Below are positions 18,701-27,880 of a DNA stretch of 47,036 nucleotides, in pieces. A model generated the notes under the pieces. The model did not search any database and was not told the DNA's origin. It saw nothing but the letters and a program-made list of their open reading frames with translations. The DNA is from Candidatus Iainarchaeum sp. Its GTDB lineage: Archaea > Iainarchaeota > Iainarchaeia > Iainarchaeales > JAFCCW01. The translations under genes were made by a program, and so were the position numbers. Location of the stretch: assembly GCA_017609985.1 (NCBI GenBank), contig JAFCCW010000008.1:1-47036 (forward strand), given 5' to 3'. The stretch's first letter is position 1. Each line of letters opens with the position of its first letter.

Positions 18701-21700
18701 TGACGATGGGAGGATTGCCTGGGAGCATGCTAACTACTTACAGAATTCATCTCTCTGCGGATGGAATAGTCCTGTCAAATATTCTGGCAGTGATTTTCCA
18801 AAAGACTCAACAGTTGGTTATTATGTGTGGATTCAAAAAACAAAGACAGAAGCTGATTGCACTTTTATAGCTTATCTTTCTAAGCCAGAAGAATACAGCC
18901 TTGAAGTTGTCGCATCACCCTCTGCAGGAGGAAGTGTTTCAGGCTCTGGAACTGTTGTTGAAGGAGCGCAAACTGCGATTGTAGCAGTTCCATCTTCAAA
19001 CTACTCATTCACTGGGTGGACTACTGAGGGAGACTGTTCTGTTCAGAATTCTTCTTTAACCAGAACAAGCGTTACTGTGAACGGAGACTGTACTGCTACT
19101 GCAAACTTTTCTGAAGATATCTCTGAAGTAAACCTTGTTCTTAGTGCATCACCATCAAACAGGGGAACTGTTGAGGGCGCAGGAGAATATGCTGTTAACT
19201 CAAGGCAATACATTGAAGTTTCTCCAGTTGAAGGCTTTGCTTTAGAACAATGGACTTGCTACGGCGACTGTTCTCTTGTTTCTGCAAATAATATTGCAAG
19301 AAACAATATTGACTTGGGTGAAACTGACTGCACCTGCATTGCTTATCTTGAAGAAATTGAACCAAGCTATAATTTCTCCGCAAGACCTAATCCGCAGGCA
19401 GGAGGAAATGCTTCAGTTTCAAATCCAGACCCTTCTGAATACGAACGCGTAATAGTTTCTGCTTCTTCAAACAGCGGATATAGTTTCGCAGGATGGAGCG
19501 AGCAGACAGGAAACTATGGTTGCTCTGTTTCACAATATGCTTCTTCGGACACAACAATAACAATTACTGCAAGAAGCGATTGTGAGTTTGTTGCAAACTT
19601 TGTCATGCAGTCATTGGATGATTGCTCTCTTGACTGCTCTGCAGACAACCAGTGCAATCGTGACTGCTACAATATGCCTCTCTGTTCACCAGACCCTGAC
19701 TGCTCTGAATGGTGCGACTTTGGACAGAATGAAATAGTTGAAGCTGGTCAAGCTTCTGACCTTGAAACAGATGAAGTTTATTGTTCCGGCCTTGGGTGTG
19801 AAATGTATCTCGAGGATGGAAGCAAGGGAATTGAAATTGAACCTGAACAGCTTTCAGGCTCTAATACAAGATATCATGTTTATCATGTTAATGCTTTCAC
19901 TGGAGAGAGAACTGAAATACAGAATTTTGTCAGCAGAAGTTATGGCCTTTCTTGTTTCCCAAGCGGAGACTATGCTTATTGTGGTTATATTTACAACATA
20001 AGAACTGGTGAAGTAATGGACAGAAGCCTTCCTTCAAACAGTGGTTCAGCAAATGATATCTCTGGCTCAAAGCTTTTGCTTGGTCCAATATTCAGTTATA
20101 ATGCTGGCTTTTCCGTGTACGATATTGAATCAATGGAATCAATTAACCTTGATGACTTGTTTGGCTCTCAAATCGATGAGTATATTGATGGCAGGTTTGG
20201 TTTTGGTGCTTCTTACATGTTTGTCCTGAGAGCCTGGACTTCAATTTCAGGAAAGTATGTTGTTGGATATGGAGACCATGGCGTAATTTTGGTCAAGGGA
20301 GATAATCTTCCTGAAAGTGAAGATACTGCATTTTTTGCAGGCTATGCAGGAAATGCTTCTTTCTTTATTTTGGTTGGAAATCTTGAAACAGGGGAAGTAA
20401 GGCTTGTTGAAACAAATCCTCTTCAGGTTTTCCTTATGTCCAGAGACGAATTTCCAGTCAGGTTTGATGGAGAAACAGTTTTCTTTAGGGCATCTGACAC
20501 AGCCAATTTCAATTCTCGTTATGACAAGTTTTACACTCTTGACATTTTCAACTGTTCTGATGACCCTGATCCAGATCCAGACCCGGACAAATCTCCCGGC
20601 ACTCCAAAGAATCTAACAACAAGCGCGGGCAGTATTGTTGTGAGCTGGGAGGCGCCAACAGAGTATACTGATGGCTCTCTTCTTAACATTGAAGACATTA
20701 ACAACTTTGATGTGTTTCGTTCAATCAAGGCAGGAGGCCCTTATACTCAAATAGGAATAACTTCCGGAGCTTCAGAAACAAGCTTTGTTGACTCTTCTGC
20801 TAAGTCAAACCAGACCTACTGCTATGTTGTCACAGCAATTGATGTGCTGGGTAAGGAAAGTGCTTACTCTGAAGAAGTCTGCACTGCAATCTGCGAGGAG
20901 GAAGAATGCGATAAAACATTTTTTGTTTCTGCAAACAATGTCAGAGCAATTGACAACCAGACTGAATGGAATGACCTTAAAATAAAAATTCAGGGAGACA
21001 ATGGAGTTGTTGCAGAATGTAGTTTTGATTTTCTGATTGGAGATGGTCCTGTTTGCATTCAGGAAATTTGTGGAAACGGACTGGATGATGATTGTGACGG
21101 TCTGATTGACTGGGCTGATTCTGATTGTGAAAACTGTGGAAATGGAGAGGATGATGAAGGAGAAACTTGCTTTAATTGTCCGCAGGACATGCCATTTGGG
21201 GAGTGTGAGGAACTATGCGGTGACGGAGTTGACAATGACGGTGACGGCTTTATTGATGAAGAATGCGAAATTTGTTTCAATCTCGTTGATGATGATGGGG
21301 ATGGCTTGATTGATGAGGGCTGCGGAGAACCAGATTGTTCAAATGGACTTGATGATGATGGTGACGGAGAAATAGATAATTGTCCTGACCTTGTGGTTGA
21401 GAATGTTTATCTTCATTCAACTGGTGTAAGACAGAATTCTTTCAATCTTGGATTTACTATTTCAAACAAGGGAAGAGCAATAGCAACAATTTTCAAGAAC
21501 TCTGTGTTTCGGGGAAATCCTGCTTTCGGAGATGAGCTTCAGTCAGAGGTTCTTTCGCTTGGAATCGGAGAATCAAAAACAATTACTCTTCCAATTACTC
21601 TTTTCTCTTTAAAGAACGATTTCAATGTTGTAGTCTTTGCTGATTCCACAGAATCTATTTCAGAACTTGACGAAGAAAATAACAAAAAAATATTTATTGT

Positions 21701-21965
21701 TAATGTTGGACAGGGCCCTGATCTTACTGTTGACAGATTTACTTCAGAAGAGGAGTGTGTTAATGAAACTGAAACATATACTTTGTTTGCAATTGTCAGA
21801 AACATTGGCACGAAAGGAATATTAGAAAGCTTTTACACTTCTTTATACAAGGATTCAATTCAGTCAACTCCTATTGCGGAGAGGTTAACTAATATGGGGG
21901 GTTTGGAAACTCAGACTCCTGGTGGCGGCGGGTTTGCAAATCCTGATTTGGGTGATGGTCAATGA
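15735..21965 (+). CDS. Giant secreted multidomain protein: Cys-rich modules, about 9 divergent InlB B-repeat-like units, propeller-like region, Fn3, DDDGDG motifs, CARDB
   Basis: Start at 15735 gives signal peptide MAGQKSFYLFICLIFLFISTAFSA; repeats SLSVSASPSAGGTVEG...GYSFVEW...VNGNC...ANF. Listed start 15453 would run antisense through traB. Confidence 0.85.
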   Translation: MAGQKSFYLFICLIFLFISTAFSAELDGDCAPDYNSLRSCSSNSDCSFNSSLGINEELCDEGLGRCVDCQCSQCSFYGAYTGWLCIECCGDGFCNPVSESSVNCPADCGLDLELVSGSVYIVSEQLAKVDAILFNNSTQGVKTDAILYRKLKDSASFAVEDPVKSGWIYTVETEEFFPGAEEKVISFQITSEVAKNNRFLIWVNSQQKIVETNYENNQIEVGEEVCGNGIDDDLDGCIDEECQIVSCEVERNPFTVGYQKSGNLKVTVKSKNSCDNYSIALENPNGNIPSFLSAPKSVDTCTGNCSSTSYSSGCIGAGESIQFYPGSKEKCCPGLKEIPIIYGSGGLCGPSVNGAMLCSDCGNNFCEGWENECNCAEDCSINVAPASELPSLLFSKEKALFSTCGNGYCEEGEDGREIPWDSRVYCPEDCENEETDGQYYGSDKFQVLVEEEPCNGGTVSVSAGSAPFTSRGEDCGRTSQVAPSTSHQIMAVPAAGYEFVRWEHGLPSNPHCYIYGSESENAIIKMKPYELYHNACTVKAIFSLSAPSTYSLSVNASPSAGGNVSGSGSVVEGERKQIVAIPKSGYSFAGWTLSGSCTILNASSSRTSVTVNGDCTATAKFSENTYSLSVSASPSAGGTVEGESSDVLLRSTMPISASPSPGYSFVEWTDFGGCLVSDKDSASTTVLVNGNCIVIANFEKKYKFTIYPHPSGTGTVSGTGFSGSGEAKVLNDAPENQWVQISASPSSGYKFLYWQPGYSEMGTVCSLENEYNSNFSTNRVKASGEPGSCTYRAVFEESCSENCSANGQCNINCASNPGCETDPDCSARYSLTVLKTPSAGGSVTGTVSSVSLGSTHNISASPDSSFLFVRWSLDGDCRLNSGATIASNSVTVNGDCTATAEFSRCGSIFLQTSPIRTGSVVFNNSNVSQISCPITVGQHKINISPDEGYSIVELTANSNTASGDGCVFYGGARAGDPDVCRYYKRIYLTDDGRIAWEHANYLQNSSLCGWNSPVKYSGSDFPKDSTVGYYVWIQKTKTEADCTFIAYLSKPEEYSLEVVASPSAGGSVSGSGTVVEGAQTAIVAVPSSNYSFTGWTTEGDCSVQNSSLTRTSVTVNGDCTATANFSEDISEVNLVLSASPSNRGTVEGAGEYAVNSRQYIEVSPVEGFALEQWTCYGDCSLVSANNIARNNIDLGETDCTCIAYLEEIEPSYNFSARPNPQAGGNASVSNPDPSEYERVIVSASSNSGYSFAGWSEQTGNYGCSVSQYASSDTTITITARSDCEFVANFVMQSLDDCSLDCSADNQCNRDCYNMPLCSPDPDCSEWCDFGQNEIVEAGQASDLETDEVYCSGLGCEMYLEDGSKGIEIEPEQLSGSNTRYHVYHVNAFTGERTEIQNFVSRSYGLSCFPSGDYAYCGYIYNIRTGEVMDRSLPSNSGSANDISGSKLLLGPIFSYNAGFSVYDIESMESINLDDLFGSQIDEYIDGRFGFGASYMFVLRAWTSISGKYVVGYGDHGVILVKGDNLPESEDTAFFAGYAGNASFFILVGNLETGEVRLVETNPLQVFLMSRDEFPVRFDGETVFFRASDTANFNSRYDKFYTLDIFNCSDDPDPDPDPDKSPGTPKNLTTSAGSIVVSWEAPTEYTDGSLLNIEDINNFDVFRSIKAGGPYTQIGITSGASETSFVDSSAKSNQTYCYVVTAIDVLGKESAYSEEVCTAICEEEECDKTFFVSANNVRAIDNQTEWNDLKIKIQGDNGVVAECSFDFLIGDGPVCIQEICGNGLDDDCDGLIDWADSDCENCGNGEDDEGETCFNCPQDMPFGECEELCGDGVDNDGDGFIDEECEICFNLVDDDGDGLIDEGCGEPDCSNGLDDDGDGEIDNCPDLVVENVYLHSTGVRQNSFNLGFTISNKGRAIATIFKNSVFRGNPAFGDELQSEVLSLGIGESKTITLPITLFSLKNDFNVVVFADSTESISELDEENNKKIFIVNVGQGPDLTVDRFTSEEECVNETETYTLFAIVRNIGTKGILESFYTSLYKDSIQSTPIAERLTNMGGLETQTPGGGGFANPDLGDGQ
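17060..19605 (+). repeat. About nine tandem InlB-B-like protein repeats, some near-identical at DNA level
   Basis: GTTACTGTGAACGG[C/A]GACTGTACTGC recurs near 17560, 18406 and 19070; repeated ASPSAGG...W...F pattern. Confidence 0.8.
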
Positions 21966-24900
21966 ATAAAAATCTTGTTTTGTTGTTTGTAGCGACCCTG
22001 TTGTTCTCTTCAATAGCCTATGCTGGTTGCATTGGAGGTGTGTGTGGAGAAATTTCCAACGCAAAAGTTTACTGGACTAATTCGCATGACCTTGATTCTT
22101 CTCTTCCTGAAAACATGCTTATTTATGATTCTACAACCCATGTTGACCCTGTTTCAATCCTGCCTGGTGCGAATGTTGTTGCAGACATTACTTATACAAA
22201 CACGGGAAACACAGTTATTTCTGGAAGAGCTCTTGCATACACTTCTGCAGGAGCTGGTTCTTTCTTGCCAGGGGAATCAAAAACTATTCGGAAGAGAATA
22301 AAAGTTGCTGGGCTTGGTTCTCTTTCAGAGCACACGCCTCCAGGAACATATAGATATGCTATTTATTTTTCTGTTGTCATAAATCAGCATCTTGACATCT
22401 TGTATATTCCTGTCAAGCTAGAAGAGAATGGGCGGGAATGGGCTAGTGTTTCTTCAAAACTTGAACTCGTGTCTTCTCCTGATGCAGAGGGATATTTCTC
22501 TATAGGGGATGAAGTCTGTTACAAGGCTTATTATAAAAACTCAGATTCCTCAACTGCAACAGTTGATGTAATGGATGGTTACTATAGCAATGGAGTGTTA
22601 AGGGGTTCATCTATCATAATTAACAACAGGCTTCTTAGGACTGAACGAGTCAGAAACAAAGACACTTCAATAATTGTTGAGCTTTCTCCTGGAGAAGAAG
22701 TCTGGCTTGAAAACGGAGATAGATGTTTTTCTCCCCAAGTCCCGGGCAATTACGTTCTTTCTGAATATCATAATGTTAGATACTCTGACGGGCAGTTTGG
22801 GCAGAGGGTGTCTCAATGGAAGCCTTTCACAACTTTTAAAGTGCGCGGTCCAATGGTGGTTCTGGAAGCAGGCTCTTCAAAGCTCAGATGGTTTTCAACT
22901 GGAATGCCTCTTGAAACAGTTGTCGGGATTAATGCAACTCACAGCACTGTTGACTTTGACGAATCTTTTCCGTTAATTCTTGAAGAGTATTTCTTTGACA
23001 GCAAAAACAATCTAAAGACTACGAGGCGTCACACTTTAACAGATATTCCTGCTGGAGAAAAAGTTCTTAGAACAATCACTGACAGTTTTGATCCCTCGGA
23101 AATAATTGGAATTCACCATGTTGTTATAATCGCAAAATATGATTCGGAGAGCAGTTTGTTTGACAACACTACTCTGGAGTCTGTTCAAGCAGATGTTTAT
23201 GGGGAAAGACACCGTGGTTCTTTTGACTATGTTTCAATGGATATCGGGGCTCCCAAAATACTTGAACTACAGGAAGATGGAACAATTGAGCTAAGAACAG
23301 GCCAGTCAAAGACAATCGGGATAACCTTAAGAAATGTTTTTACTGAAAATCATTCTTTTGCAGTTTCTGCTGACACTGATTTGATTTCTGTTGATTCTCC
23401 AAGGATTTCTCTCTCCGCTTCAACAAGCAGTAACTGGGTTGAGGATTCGTCTCATAAGATTACTGTTAGAGCTCCTGAAAATCCAGGGGATTATTCATTT
23501 ATTTTAACAGCCCAGTCAGAGGAAAATCCTGAAGTAAAGGATACTGAAATAATAAATGTAAGAGTAAGACCTGAAACATGTGAGTCTATAGGCGGCTTAG
23601 TGTGTGATGGAGACACTGTTTGTATTGGTCAGACAGTAATGTCTTACGGAAACGAGATTTGCTGTGTTGACGAAGGAGACCTTAAAGCAGCTTGCCAACC
23701 AAGAGAGGTTGTGGTTTCACTCCCTTTTCCAGCAAGTGTTGTTGATGACTTAACACAGTTCTGGGTTTGGGCTGATTCAACTGATGTGGTTAAGGAAATT
23801 TTGGAAATAAACAACACAAAGCAGTTTGCTTTAGAAAATAACAATGGAGAGATTTGCCCAAGGCCAATTCCTCTGGAAATTTGTGGAAACAATGTTGATG
23901 ATGATGGAGATGAATTGATTGATGAGAATCCGCCGTGCGGAACAGAGACCTGTGGGAATGGTTTGGTTGATGCTGGGGAAGACTGTGTTTCTTGTCCGCA
24001 GGACATGCCTTTTGGTTACTGCAAGGGCGGGCCATGCAATTATGAACTCTGCGGAAACAATATTGATGATGATTGTGATGGTCTGATTGACGAGGGGTGT
24101 GAACCAGAGTGCGGCAATGGAGCAGTTGATGTTGGTGAAAACTGTGAGACTTGTCCGCAGGACATGCCACCTGGCTACTGCGATGATGGCTGTGATGATG
24201 GCTGTTGTGACTACGAGCTTTGCGGAAACGAGTTAGATGATGATTGTGATGGTCTGATTGATGAGGGTTGTGGACTTTCCACTTGCGGTAACGGAGTAGT
24301 GGATCATGGAGAAGACTGTGATTTCTGTCCGCAGGATATGCCTTATGGCTTTTGTGACGAGTGCATTGGAGACTGCTGTTCAAGAGAGCTTTGCAGAAAC
24401 GGGATTGATGATGATTGTGATGGCTTGATAGATCCTGACCCGCCATGCTCTCTTGAGTGTGGAAATGGAATAGTTGATGAGGGGGAAACATGCGAGACCT
24501 GCCGGCAGGATATGCCTCCAGGATATTGTGAAGAGGAGCAGGAAATTTGCGGAGACCATGTTGATAACAATGACAATGGTTTCATTGATGAGGGTTGTGA
24601 ACCAAACCTGTTTGTTGACTCTGTTTCAGTTAATAGTACATTTTTTGAATCAGGCGACTTAAAGCTTGGAAGCTTTGATGTTGTTGTTTTGAATGATGGG
24701 GAAAATCTTTCAGGAGAATTCTCTCTTTCGCTTGAGCGTTCCGAGGGCAATGAAACTTTTTTGTATTTGAATGAAACTCTTCATCTTGGAAAAGTAGTTA
24801 TTCCTGCAGAGCAGAATGTAAGAAACTGGCTTGTGAAGCACAAAAATCTCAGAGTTCACAAGGACTCTCCTTATTCAACTTCTGAAACTGAGTGTGCTGA

Positions 24901-26281
24901 AATTGTTCTCAGAAAAACAACAGCTAACGGTCTTGAAACAGTCAGGGAAATTAATGGCTGTGATGATAATTCTGAAAATCCTTATGTTCCCGAGCGAAGA
25001 ATCAAATCGCGTGGAAAATATTCTGGAAAAGAGGAGGGCAATTCAAACAGTAATTCTGATCGAACCTATTCTGATTCTGGCGCTGATACTGATAACTTAA
25101 ATAATACCAATCTTGTGATTGGGGACCTTGAAGCTGGTTCCCTGCCTGGTTTTTCTCTCCTGTTTGCGCCTGTTAAAGAAGAGAAAGTTATTGCCCTTTT
25201 TGAGGAGGAGAATTCTTCAGACCAGGAAATTGTTTCATTGTTTTTCTGTGCTGATTCTGATAACTTGATTCCTGAGTCCAACGAGCTTGATAACTGCAAG
25301 CAGATTATTTTCAATACTGTGACTGGCGAAATTTGTGGAAACTGCATTGATGATGATGGTGATGGAGAAATAGAAGAAGGCTGTTCTGAAATTTGCGGAA
25401 ACAGCGTGGACGATGACTGTGATGGTTTGCTTGATGAAGGATGTGAAGAAGAATGCAATGGAGTGGATGATGACGGAGACGGTTTAGCTGATGAGAATCT
25501 GAAAAGACAGTGTGGTTCTTCAACTGTTGGTGTCTGTAGGTTTGGTTTTGAGAACTGTAAAATGGGTAACTGGGTTGATTGCAGTGCAGTGGAATCTGGA
25601 ATAGAATATTGTGATGGATTAGACGATGATTGTGATGGAGAAGTTGACAATGACTGTGAAGTGCTGGAACAATTGATTCTAGAGTATAAGGAGAAAGTTT
25701 ATGTCAATGAAAATCAGCTGGTTTCGGTTAAGAGTGCGATAACCGGTGAAAGACTTTCAGGAGTTGAAGTCCGCTTGGTGTCTCCATCCGGAGAATCATA
25801 TGCTGATGTTTCAAAAAAAGATGGTTTTGTGAAATTTAAGGTAAAGGAGTCTGGTGATTATCGCATTGTTGCAAGACTGAGCAATGAAATTGCAGAGGGT
25901 AACTTTGAAGGTCTTGCTCTAAGCACTACTGTACTGAACTTTTTCTCTTCTTCTGTGAAGAGTTTGTTTGGAGCTGGTGGTTTGGACTCGCCTTGGCTGT
26001 TTTTACTTTTAATACTGTTATCTGCAATAGCTGGAATCCTTGCTTACAAGCGTTCAAAAAAGTCTCTTGAAAAAGCAGGAATTGCGAGCACGAAGATTGA
26101 ACAAAGGAGAATCATTGCGGCTATATTTTCAGGAGCTATTTTCTTTTTTGTTCCAATTGCTGTTTTCAGGTTTTATGGAATTTCAGGAGGAATTTTTGTT
26201 GCTTTGCTTGAGATAGCGCTTGTTTTCTCTGTTGTTGCTTATTACAACAAGCGCAAGAGTTCCAGAAAAATTAAAATCTAA
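21962..26281 (+). CDS. Giant secreted protein with alternating CGNGxxDxGExCxxCPQDMPxGYC and CGNxxDDDxDGLIDEGC modules, C-terminal TMs
   Basis: Signal peptide MNKNLVLLFVATLLFSSIAYA; at least 9 DDDCDGLIDEGC-like motifs; TMs near C-terminus; ATGA overlap with upstream gene. Confidence 0.85.
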   Translation: MNKNLVLLFVATLLFSSIAYAGCIGGVCGEISNAKVYWTNSHDLDSSLPENMLIYDSTTHVDPVSILPGANVVADITYTNTGNTVISGRALAYTSAGAGSFLPGESKTIRKRIKVAGLGSLSEHTPPGTYRYAIYFSVVINQHLDILYIPVKLEENGREWASVSSKLELVSSPDAEGYFSIGDEVCYKAYYKNSDSSTATVDVMDGYYSNGVLRGSSIIINNRLLRTERVRNKDTSIIVELSPGEEVWLENGDRCFSPQVPGNYVLSEYHNVRYSDGQFGQRVSQWKPFTTFKVRGPMVVLEAGSSKLRWFSTGMPLETVVGINATHSTVDFDESFPLILEEYFFDSKNNLKTTRRHTLTDIPAGEKVLRTITDSFDPSEIIGIHHVVIIAKYDSESSLFDNTTLESVQADVYGERHRGSFDYVSMDIGAPKILELQEDGTIELRTGQSKTIGITLRNVFTENHSFAVSADTDLISVDSPRISLSASTSSNWVEDSSHKITVRAPENPGDYSFILTAQSEENPEVKDTEIINVRVRPETCESIGGLVCDGDTVCIGQTVMSYGNEICCVDEGDLKAACQPREVVVSLPFPASVVDDLTQFWVWADSTDVVKEILEINNTKQFALENNNGEICPRPIPLEICGNNVDDDGDELIDENPPCGTETCGNGLVDAGEDCVSCPQDMPFGYCKGGPCNYELCGNNIDDDCDGLIDEGCEPECGNGAVDVGENCETCPQDMPPGYCDDGCDDGCCDYELCGNELDDDCDGLIDEGCGLSTCGNGVVDHGEDCDFCPQDMPYGFCDECIGDCCSRELCRNGIDDDCDGLIDPDPPCSLECGNGIVDEGETCETCRQDMPPGYCEEEQEICGDHVDNNDNGFIDEGCEPNLFVDSVSVNSTFFESGDLKLGSFDVVVLNDGENLSGEFSLSLERSEGNETFLYLNETLHLGKVVIPAEQNVRNWLVKHKNLRVHKDSPYSTSETECAEIVLRKTTANGLETVREINGCDDNSENPYVPERRIKSRGKYSGKEEGNSNSNSDRTYSDSGADTDNLNNTNLVIGDLEAGSLPGFSLLFAPVKEEKVIALFEEENSSDQEIVSLFFCADSDNLIPESNELDNCKQIIFNTVTGEICGNCIDDDGDGEIEEGCSEICGNSVDDDCDGLLDEGCEEECNGVDDDGDGLADENLKRQCGSSTVGVCRFGFENCKMGNWVDCSAVESGIEYCDGLDDDCDGEVDNDCEVLEQLILEYKEKVYVNENQLVSVKSAITGERLSGVEVRLVSPSGESYADVSKKDGFVKFKVKESGDYRIVARLSNEIAEGNFEGLALSTTVLNFFSSSVKSLFGAGGLDSPWLFLLLILLSAIAGILAYKRSKKSLEKAGIASTKIEQRRIIAAIFSGAIFFFVPIAVFRFYGISGGIFVALLEIALVFSVVAYYNKRKSSRKIKI

Positions 26282-26535
26282 TTTTAAATTCAAAGAACTC
26301 ATTGTCTTGCCATCGTTGAATTTTGTTGCATTAGGCAGTAATATTTTGAAGGGAGAGTCCTTAAGTCCTTTTTTAAAAGGCTCTTTGGACAATTTTAGCG
26401 CATCGTTGATTGAAGACAAACAATGTTTCTTTGAAATAGGTGGGGGGCGGTGGTGGACGCAATTGGAATGTACTATGGGAATCGACTGCTAAATCATGTT
26501 TTTAAGGATTGCATTTCTATATTGTATTGGTTTCG

Positions 26536-27105
26536 ATGATTAAGCATGTTTTTGACTTTTTCTTCTCGCTTTTTTTAATAATTCTACTTTTTCCTGTTTT
26601 GGTTATAATCTCTTTGATTGTTTGGGTTGATTTTGGAGCGTTCCCAGTCTATGTTCAAAAAAGAATTGGAAAAAATGGACACGAATTCAATTTTCTGAAA
26701 TTCAGGACAATGCCTGCTGACTCTGAAAAAGAAGGTCCTGTGATTTCTTCAGAGCAGGATTCAAGACCGTCTCTTTTTGGAAGATTTTTAAGAAAAACTT
26801 TTCTTGATGAAATCCTTCAGTTGTTCAATGTTTTGTTTGGAGAAATGAGTGTTGTTGGTCCAAGACCTGAACGATTGTTTTTTCACAACAGGTTTTGTGA
26901 GGACATACCTGGTTGGGAAAAGCGTCTTTCAGTAAAGCCTGGAATGACTGGTCTTGCGCAGTTAAAAGGAATCGGGAGTCTTAAGCCGAAAGAAAAGCTT
27001 GCTCTTGACCTGAAATATATTCGCGAGCATTCTTTCTTCCTTGACTTGAAAATTATTTTAAAGACAGTATTTCTTTTCATTGGAAAATTTGTTGGAGGAA
27101 AATAA
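26536..27105 (+). CDS. Bacterial sugar transferase (undecaprenyl-phosphate sugar-1-phosphotransferase-like, WcaJ/PglC type)
   Basis: FNFLKFRTMPADSE, LRKTFLDEILQLFNVLFGEMSVVGPRPE, VKPGMTGLAQLKG. Confidence 0.93.
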   Translation: MIKHVFDFFFSLFLIILLFPVLVIISLIVWVDFGAFPVYVQKRIGKNGHEFNFLKFRTMPADSEKEGPVISSEQDSRPSLFGRFLRKTFLDEILQLFNVLFGEMSVVGPRPERLFFHNRFCEDIPGWEKRLSVKPGMTGLAQLKGIGSLKPKEKLALDLKYIREHSFFLDLKIILKTVFLFIGKFVGGK

Positions 27106-27106
27106 G

Positions 27107-27868
27107 ATGTCTTCAGACAAACTATCTTCAATGGAAACAAATTCAAATGAAGTCTCTCCAACGGAAATATTTCCTGAGGTCTCAGTTATCTTTCCCTGTC
27201 TCAATGAACAGGGGTCTATTGCTGACTGTGTGGCTGACGCAAAAAAGTTTTTGTCTGAAATGAAACTTGAACACGAAGTAATTGTTGTTGATAATAATTC
27301 TATTGACAATTCTGCAACTCTTGCCGAGGCTGCAGGAGCAAAAGTTGTTCTTGAAGAAAATCGAGGCTATGGCAATGCTTATCTTGCGGGTTTGAAACAA
27401 GCCCGGGGAAAATTTATCATAATGGCTGACCCTGACAGAACATATGATTTTGCAGATATTCCTCTGTTTTTGGAGAAACTTCTGGGTGGTTCAAGCTTTG
27501 TTATTGGAAACAGGTTTTCCAAATGCAGTGAAAATATTCCTTTGCTGAGGCGTGCAGGGAATGTTTCTCTTAATGCTGTTTTTGACAGCTTGTTTGATGC
27601 TGGAATTATTGATCCTCACTGTGGATTCAGGGGAATAAAAAGAGAAGCTCTTAACAAGCTTGAGTTAAGTGAACAAGGTTTTCCATTTGCACTGGAGTTT
27701 TTGCTTGAATGCATTGACAAAAACATTTCAATTTCACAGATTGAAATAAACTATTCTGAAAGGATTGGCTCTTCAAAGCTTCATGCTCTTTTTGACGGTT
27801 TTCGGCATCTAAGGTTTATGGTGCTGAGAAAAGCAGGGCAAGCAGGAAAAGCTATTAAGCTTGGATAG
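27107..27868 (+). CDS. Glycosyltransferase family 2 (DPM1-like)
   Basis: SVIFPCLNEQGSIADCV, VIVVDNNSIDNSA, IIMADPDRTYDF; GGAGG Shine-Dalgarno upstream of ATG 27107. Confidence 0.9.
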   Translation: MSSDKLSSMETNSNEVSPTEIFPEVSVIFPCLNEQGSIADCVADAKKFLSEMKLEHEVIVVDNNSIDNSATLAEAAGAKVVLEENRGYGNAYLAGLKQARGKFIIMADPDRTYDFADIPLFLEKLLGGSSFVIGNRFSKCSENIPLLRRAGNVSLNAVFDSLFDAGIIDPHCGFRGIKREALNKLELSEQGFPFALEFLLECIDKNISISQIEINYSERIGSSKLHALFDGFRHLRFMVLRKAGQAGKAIKLG

Positions 27869-27880
27869 TAGTTCATATTT

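Noticed and set aside
17060-19605. Internal repeats as a possible CRISPR array
   Set aside because: Repeats are coding, in frame, irregularly spaced and diverged; no spacer-repeat periodicity or cas genes.
23790-24491. 233-aa His-rich minus-strand ORF
   Set aside because: Antisense to GATGATGATTGTGATGG repeats encoding DDDCDG motifs; His runs are a by-product of Asp codon repeats.
25066-25650. 194-aa Ser-rich minus-strand ORF
   Set aside because: Antisense shadow of the acidic repeat region of the 1,439-aa protein; no recognisable domain.
16384-26000. DDDGDG clusters as possible dockerin domains
   Set aside because: Lack the paired dockerin repeat with helical segment; CGN...DDDxDGLIDEGC better fits MopE-like metal-binding motifs.
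26220-26492. 90-aa plus-strand ORF in the gap before the sugar transferase
   Set aside because: Starts inside the upstream gene in another frame; no domain; ends across the G-rich block.
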